64,000 nucleotides of DNA from Ctenosaura bakeri (taxonomy: Eukaryota; Chordata; Lepidosauria; Squamata; Iguanidae): NCBI GenBank assembly GCA_948474755.1, contig CAOLHI010000399.1, forward strand, positions 62,001 through 126,000. Direction: 5' to 3'. A program made the translations under genes and the position numbers. The notes beneath the pieces are model-generated. The model had not been told where the DNA came from. It saw only the letters and a list, made by a program, of their open reading frames with translations, and ran no database searches. Positions within the stretch are counted from its first letter, which is position 1, and every line of letters begins with the position of its first letter. Positions 58,543 to 64,000 of the stretch are shown piece by piece.

Positions 58543-60918
58543 GTAGGTATATTATTGGAACATTATGCTCCTCCAAGTCTATGCAGGATCATGTTCTCAG
58601 TCTGCTTCTTCTTCTCTCATATGAGAAAAAAAAATACAAGTACGTAATTGTTATAAAGCCAAAAATTGGCACATGGGTAAAATATTAATAATCTTACACT
58701 AAAAACACAGTCAAATCTCTATGCAATTTATAATAAAATGGCTGCCACTTTGGCATCTGTTTTCTATATCCTATTCTTGAAATAATGTTCACCTCACTTT
58801 ATAATATTGTTTTGTGTTCATAATACCCTTGCTTTGTGAATTCAGTCCTTACAATAAATAGCAACATTTCGTCTTTTTCTACTGCCTTCCACTTTGTTGA
58901 GCAGTGTAATCTTTTCTAATGAGTTATGTTATCCCATGGTATGTCCAAAGTATGATAGCCTTGGTTTAGTCATAGAGTTTTCTATGGCTTTCTATCAGTC
59001 ATTTTGGCAAGCCATGATATCTGTAGAACTTTCTTCAACACCACATTTCAAATAAGTTGATCTTCTTCCTTTCAACTTTCTTCACTGTCCAGCTTTCAAG
59101 TCATCAATAGGAACTGGAAATACTATGGCATAGCTGACCCTGATTTTGGTATACAATGATATATCAGTAATATATTCGTTAACAGTAGACTGTGTGAAGT
59201 TGTAAACAACCAGAAAAGAAGTTGAATAAAATTTGGTGTTGAATGATGTAATTTTTAATCCTACAGGTAACATTTTTGTCTAAATAACAGCAGAGTCAAC
59301 ATATCATTTGTGGGGGCTTTGTTGGGTGCATTGCTGATAAAATAATAAAAACTCAACTTGACCTTATGCTGATTGCTTCCAAAATCCTGTCAGATGCTTT
59401 TGATTTCACAAAAATTAGTAGATGTCCTCATTTCTATTACTGACTCAGCTGATAATTTATACCTTCTTTTATGTAAGTAATATTCTTTATGCATTGATAG
59501 TATGCTTTACTAAAATACTCTAGACCTGATTTTCTCTGTATTGGAACAAGGTTATTTTTTTTTAAAAGAATCACATTATTTTAATTGCCTGTTCTGCATG
59601 TCATGGTGAGAAATCATTTGGAACCTTTGTCTTTGTGCTGAGTGGGTAAAATAAAAAGTGTAAACAATTGTCCACCAGACAACCACTGATAGTGCCTACT
59701 TGTACCATTCTTCAAATGGAGTTTAATGACACTGTGTGATCTTTCTGAAGTTTTAGTTTGAAGTAACATCATGAGTATCTGAGATTTCCTTTGACAACAC
59801 AGGGATTATAGATGTCTGAGGGGAGAATTAGAGCCTCAAAATTATAAAAGACAGGCAAGGTAATGTACCTTCAAGCTGAGAACTGCTTACATCCATTTTT
59901 AACAAATTGAATCCTTGCATGTCCTGTTGATGCATCTGATTTTTGTTGTTGTTTATATTTCCAATTTCTGTTTTTATTACCTCCTACTGAACCATAGCTC
60001 ATGGGATTAAACCCAACATTAATGTGATTTAGATATGACATTTGTTAGCTACAACTAATGTAAGCTTTGTGGATTTCAACAGGGCTTGCTCTAGTTAGGA
60101 CTAAGGTTGGATTTGGCCTAGAGAACAATGTTTCTTGTTATGCAGCTGTTTCCTTTGATCTAAACTGTATGGACTGACCTGCCTTAAAGTTGTTTTTCCG
60201 GTAGGCTTTTAAATGTAAGGCAAAAAAAACCCAAGAAAAAGTCTATCAACCATAACATAATGATCTGGGCTATTTTTATCTCTTGTAGGAGTGCTGCACA
60301 TATAAGGCTAATGCTAAGGACAGGAGATGCTTTACATTTCATCCACCAGCAAGAGAGCTCAGGTTACGGAGCTAAACCGGAATAACAAGCTACTGTGCTA
60401 ATCCTGCTGTTGCTATTTTAAGATACTAAATGAATCTGATGGATGTCTGTTATCCTGATCCTGCCTTACTCCCACCTATACTTAGCAGCCAAAATTGGGC
60501 CTGCTCAGAAGGGCTTCTTCTCTCTTCCAGTAATTTACAAGGTGGTCTCTCAACACACATTCCCCCCCCCCCCCAAGTCTCTGCTCCATAACTTCAGGGG
60601 CTGGGGTGGGTTGCCTTGATAAATTTGTTTATTCTGCCCCCTGATCTTTTATAATTCTGATAGTTTTTTGAGCTTATCCTATCTTACATATCTATACGTA
60701 AACAAGCTGAAATAACATTTTCCAAGAACTGGGGAATATGTGACCAGGCGTATATTTTTGGACTTCAGTTCCCAGCAGCCCTCGTTACTGGATCCATGGC
60801 TAAGTGGAGATTTTGAACCATGGTCTTAGCCCAAACTCTAGCCCACTTGCTAACTCTTTCAGCACAGCATTATTCTTAAAAATACACTCATTTTGTAATA
60901 GTACAAATGATGCCTACA
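58543..60918. other. Intergenic stretch with a truncated SINE head
   Basis: About 60793-60858 (-) is a detached tRNA-like head of the same SINE family (CATGGCTAAGTGGAGATTTTGAACC, then GCCCACTTGCTAACTC). Just before it, at 60745-60790, is an hAT-MITE arm (GGACTTCAGTTCCCAGCAG). A C13-14 run lies at about 60561-60575. An exon-like segment at 60289-60362 is discussed as a finding. The rest is unique. Confidence 0.5.
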
Positions 60919-61147
60919 AGGGTCCTTCCACATTACACAATTATAATGCTATGATCTCACTTTAATGGCCATGACCACATCCTATGCAATCCTGGGATAT
61001 ATGGTTTGATGAGGTACTAGAGGAGCTCTCTGACTAAACATTCTTAGTGTTCTTTCCTAAACTACAAATTCCAGGATTCCATGGGAGGGAATCAGGGCAC
61101 TTAAAGTGCAATCCTAGCATTAGAATTATGTAATGTAAAAGGGCCCT
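60919..61147. mobile_element. Palindromic MITE, GGGCCCTTT-end family
   Basis: Left arm AGGGTCCTTCCACATTACAC. The right arm, inverted, is AGGGCCCTTTTACATTACAT. Both continue into AATTATAATGCTATGAT-like sequence and inner GGAATCCTGGGAT/CCAGGATTCCATGG motifs. Same family as 1490-1716 and 11778-12023, and the best-preserved long copy. No target duplication detected. Confidence 0.75.
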
Positions 61148-61504
61148 AGATATAACTAGGCTTCAATATAGAAGCAAACAGGGTCAGTTATGTCTGTGTA
61201 ACTTTGAAATGATGTGCTTTATTTCTGTCCATATTCTGAGCACATAACAAATTGCTACATTATATTCAGTGGATGGAATAATTTAATAATTGCCTACTAT
61301 TCCCATACAGTTTACCTTACTGTCCTCTACCTTATTGCCCTCCATCAGTGAAAGGTGCTAGTTACCACCTATGCAGACTTTGCATGACCATCTGCAAGCT
61401 GACACTTGGATGATTTTGGTATGCCAGGATCAATACAATTCACACTCTGTGAACATCCTTCCTTTTCTGCTGCCATATCTAATCTGTAACTTGTTCTGTC
61501 TGTG

Positions 61505-61621
61505 GCCATTTCCGCACTAGCCTGTTACAGCGCGATGATTCCACTTTCAACATCCTCTGGAATCCTGGGGTTTGCAGTTTCGGGAGGGGCCGGCGCTGTA
61601 ACAGGCTAGTGCGGAAATGGC
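61505..61621. mobile_element. 117-bp MITE with perfect 29-bp terminal inverted repeats
   Basis: 61505-61533 begins GCCATTTCCGCACTAGCC and is the exact reverse complement of 61593-61621. CTGTG lies immediately outside on both sides (61500-61504 and 61622-61626), a likely 5-bp target duplication. The 59-bp core contains ATTCCACTTTCAACATCC and GGAATCCTGGGGTTTGCAG, which link it to the longer GGGCCCTTT-end MITEs. It has no coding capacity and would depend on a transposase elsewhere. Confidence 0.93.
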
Positions 61622-61626
61622 CTGTG

Positions 61627-63133
61627 TTTTTTGAAAAAATGAAACAAGTTTAAACTCATTGAAACATATCTGGTACAGAAAAATTCTTAAGCCTGTTAAG
61701 CTATCATTTGTCTACATTTTAAATGTGCATCTTTTTCTATGCTCACTTTTCAAATGCACCAATTTTCCCCCAGATACATCTGTAGCTATCCATCAATATG
61801 TGGATTCTGGAGTGCAATTTGCATCTGACTTGCAGAGTGTCTACCAAGGAGTGCAGACTGGATGAAATCTGCAAAACAAATAATATAAAAATTAGTTGGA
61901 GCTGATTCTTTGCATATCATTAATCTGATTCTGTAACGCCTGCTGTACTGTCCACACTGAGGAGAGATATCATCCTTGTTCAGCAGTCAAAGTGTCTTCA
62001 GTGAACGAGTTCTGGGCTGATGAATGTTGATACTGTTGTAGCAGCCAGGGTTGTAGTTGGGGGGCAGAAGCAACAAAATGAGGACACCGGCCTCCTAAAT
62101 AAGAATTCTGCCCACCCAAATGAAAATTTTCCTCACATCCTGAATTTCTAGCATTGCAGAGTGTGGAACATTGAGAACCGTCCACACCTAGAACCTGCCT
62201 GCCATATATGCTGGGGTTCCATTACAGGAAGCCTTGTGTTTTAAAAAAACAAACCACGAAGCATTGCGTTCCATTATAGTCAATGGATGAAGTATGCATG
62301 AATCCCCGGCAGCTCATGTGCTGTTTGCAAAGTGAGGGAACACCAAGCCAGCTGACAGACTTTACAAGCAGAGTGTGTGTCTGTGGTTGGTTTCAAGCAA
62401 ACCTCCATTACATGTTCCCGTACAGTAGCTGGGTTCTGCTCTTTGACCATTTCTGCTTTCTGACAGTGCTCCTGTCCCAAACCTGTCACATAAGCACGGG
62501 AAGCCTATTTTTATTTAATATGTTTGAGATGGCTGAACAAGATTTAGCATCTCCTGTCTTGCTCAGAGCTTGGGTGAGTTACTTTTTAGTTATTTAGACA
62601 AAAGGCTATGCTGGCTGAGAGATTCTGGAAATTATAGGCCACAAATAAAGAAATAATCCCTTTTCTATGTTCTGCTTTTGATATGAAATAATGTTCCTAT
62701 ATTTATACAGAGAATGTATGAAAAGCAGGAGGGGAGGAGGTTTGAATACTGGAGGAAAAAATGTCAACAATTTAAAGATATGAATATGACACCATATTAT
62801 TTGTAGTAAACAGCAAACATGTGGAATGACTAGTGATGAAAGTGAAGGAAGCAAGTGCAAAAGCATAGTTACAGTTGATTGTTAAGAAACCAAAAATAAT
62901 AACTACAGATGATTTACATAACTTTAAAGAGGGTGATAAAGACATCGAAATAGTTAAAGATTTTCTGAACCTTGTCTGATGGAGACTCCAGTCAAGAAAT
63001 CAAAAAAAGACTAAGGTTTGGAAATGCAGCTTTGAAGGAACTAGACAAGATCCTCAAGTGTGAAGAAATATCATTGAATACCAATCAGCCATGCCACAGG
63101 ATTTCCATTTTCTGTGTGAAAGCTGGGCAATGA
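61627..63133. other. Intergenic stretch without recognised features
   Basis: Unique AT-rich sequence. Open frames at 61659-61865 and 62283-62597 (+) and 62606-62866 (-) do not resemble any family I know and lack exon structure. Confidence 0.45.
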
Positions 63134-63905
63134 ATCATATAATCATAAAGCTGGAAGAGACGACAAAGGCTACCCAATCCAACCCCCGCTATGCAGGAAT
63201 ACACCATCAAAGCATTCCTGAATGATGGCCATCCAGCCTCTGTTTAAAAACTTCCAAGGAAAGAGACTCTCCCGTGCTCCAAGGCAGTGTATTCAACTAT
63301 CAAACTGCTCTTACCATCAGGAAGTTCTTCCTAATGTGTAGGCGGAATCTCTTTTCCTGAAGTTTGAAGCCATTGCTCCATGTCCTAGTCTCTGGAGCAG
63401 CAGAAAACAAGGTTGTTCCATCTTCCGTATGACATCCTCCCAAATATTTAAACAAAGCTATCATGCCACCTCTTAAGCTTCTCTTCTCTAGGCTAAACAT
63501 AATCAGCTACCTAAGCAGTTCCTCATAGGACATGGTTTCTAGCTCTTTTACCATTTTGGTTGCCCTCCTCTGGACATGTTCCAGGTTGTCAATATCCTCC
63601 CTGAACTGTGGTGCCCAGAACTGGCCATAGGATTCCAGGTGGGATCTGACCAAAGCAGAATAAAGTAGTAATATTATGTCCTTTGGCATAGACACTATAC
63701 TCTTATTGATGTAGCCTGGAATTGCATTGGCTTTTTAGCTGCCACATCACAGTGTTAAGTTTGTGGTTTACTAACACTCCTAGATTGTTTTCCCAGGCAC
63801 TGTGATCAAGCCAGGTGTCACCCATCACCCATCTTATATCTGTGCATTTCATTTCTTTTTTCTGCCCAAGTGTAGTACCTTTCATTTATCCCTGCTCAAA
63901 TTCAT
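63134..63905 (-). mobile_element. CR1 LINE, 5'-truncated and decayed
   Basis: The plus-strand start ATCATATAATCATAAAGCTG is a diverged CR1 3' terminus. The minus-strand reading frame shows LYSALVRSHLESYGQFWAPQ, LEHVQRRATKMVKELE, FSLEKRSLRGGMIALFKYL and AAPETRTWSNGFKLQEKRF. Compared with the 31422 copy it has several frameshifts, stops and small deletions (for example near 63753-63760), so it is the older insertion. It ends at about 63905, upstream of which nothing CR1-like remains. Confidence 0.92.
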
Positions 63906-64000
63906 TTAATTAGAAGAAAGATGACAGGAAGAAAATCAACTCATTTGAAATGGGTCCAAGTATAAATAAAGCCTGAAGTTAGAGCAGAAGCCAAAACAAC
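63906..64000. other. Window end
   Basis: Short unique sequence, nothing recognised. Confidence 0.4.

Noticed and set aside
45981..64000. Exons of IYD, the expected downstream neighbour
   Set aside because: No flavin-dependent nitroreductase-like motif was recognised in any frame; the gene probably lies further downstream.

Overview
This is vertebrate nuclear DNA, most likely from a squamate reptile and probably an iguanian-type lizard. The evidence is (i) three spliced exons of a vertebrate gene, (ii) repeated Sauria-type tRNA SINEs and a 5S-rRNA-derived SINE, (iii) CR1 LINE 3' ends on the minus strand, (iv) a DIRS-type tyrosine-recombinase retrotransposon and (v) many hAT and Tigger-like nonautonomous DNA transposons. 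No bacterial-style operon, CRISPR array or rRNA/tRNA gene is present. The species call is inference.

The only host gene I can support is PPP1R14C (KEPI), a phosphorylation-dependent inhibitor of protein phosphatase 1, on the + strand. Exon 2 is 38206-38289, a 33-bp microexon 3 is 39017-39049, and exon 4 with the stop codon is 44139-44213. A 3' UTR of about 1.77 kb follows, with an AATAAA at 45958-45963. All three exon junctions are phase 0. Exon 1, which carries the activating phosphorylation site in this family, is not in the window, so 1-38205 is read as the 3' part of a very long intron 1. Sequence after about 45.98 kb is intergenic.

Intron 1 is mostly old, decayed repeats. Its main landmarks are a Tigger-like element with internal duplications (2878-3484), a 5.1-kb DIRS retrotransposon (13218-18311), a minus-strand solo LTR (20161-20954) with a detached exact 103-bp copy of part of its U5 (21404-21506), a 5'-truncated CR1 with an open 3' reading frame (31422-32303), and SINEs at 6843, 25536 and 35261. 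A (CG/CA/TG)n-(AG)n tract lies 75 bp before exon 2. Intron 3 holds a 5S-derived SINE split by a 285-bp hAT element with a perfect 8-bp target duplication, and a well-preserved tRNA SINE.

The intergenic part contains a Tigger-like element nested inside another Tigger-like element (46649-47518), a third copy of the inserted family (55069-55503), a truncated LINE with a perfect 16-bp target-site duplication (53367-53928), a 117-bp palindromic MITE with perfect 29-bp inverted ends (61505-61621), and a second CR1 copy (63134-63905).

The most informative structure is the DIRS element. It keeps the split inverted ends and the internal complementary region expected of circular-intermediate replication, and all tyrosine-recombinase catalytic residues. 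It appears to have lost RNase H and the N-terminal part of the recombinase by internal deletion, and it carries frameshifts and stops, so it is a dead or nonautonomous copy. I did not find a convincing previously undescribed biological system.
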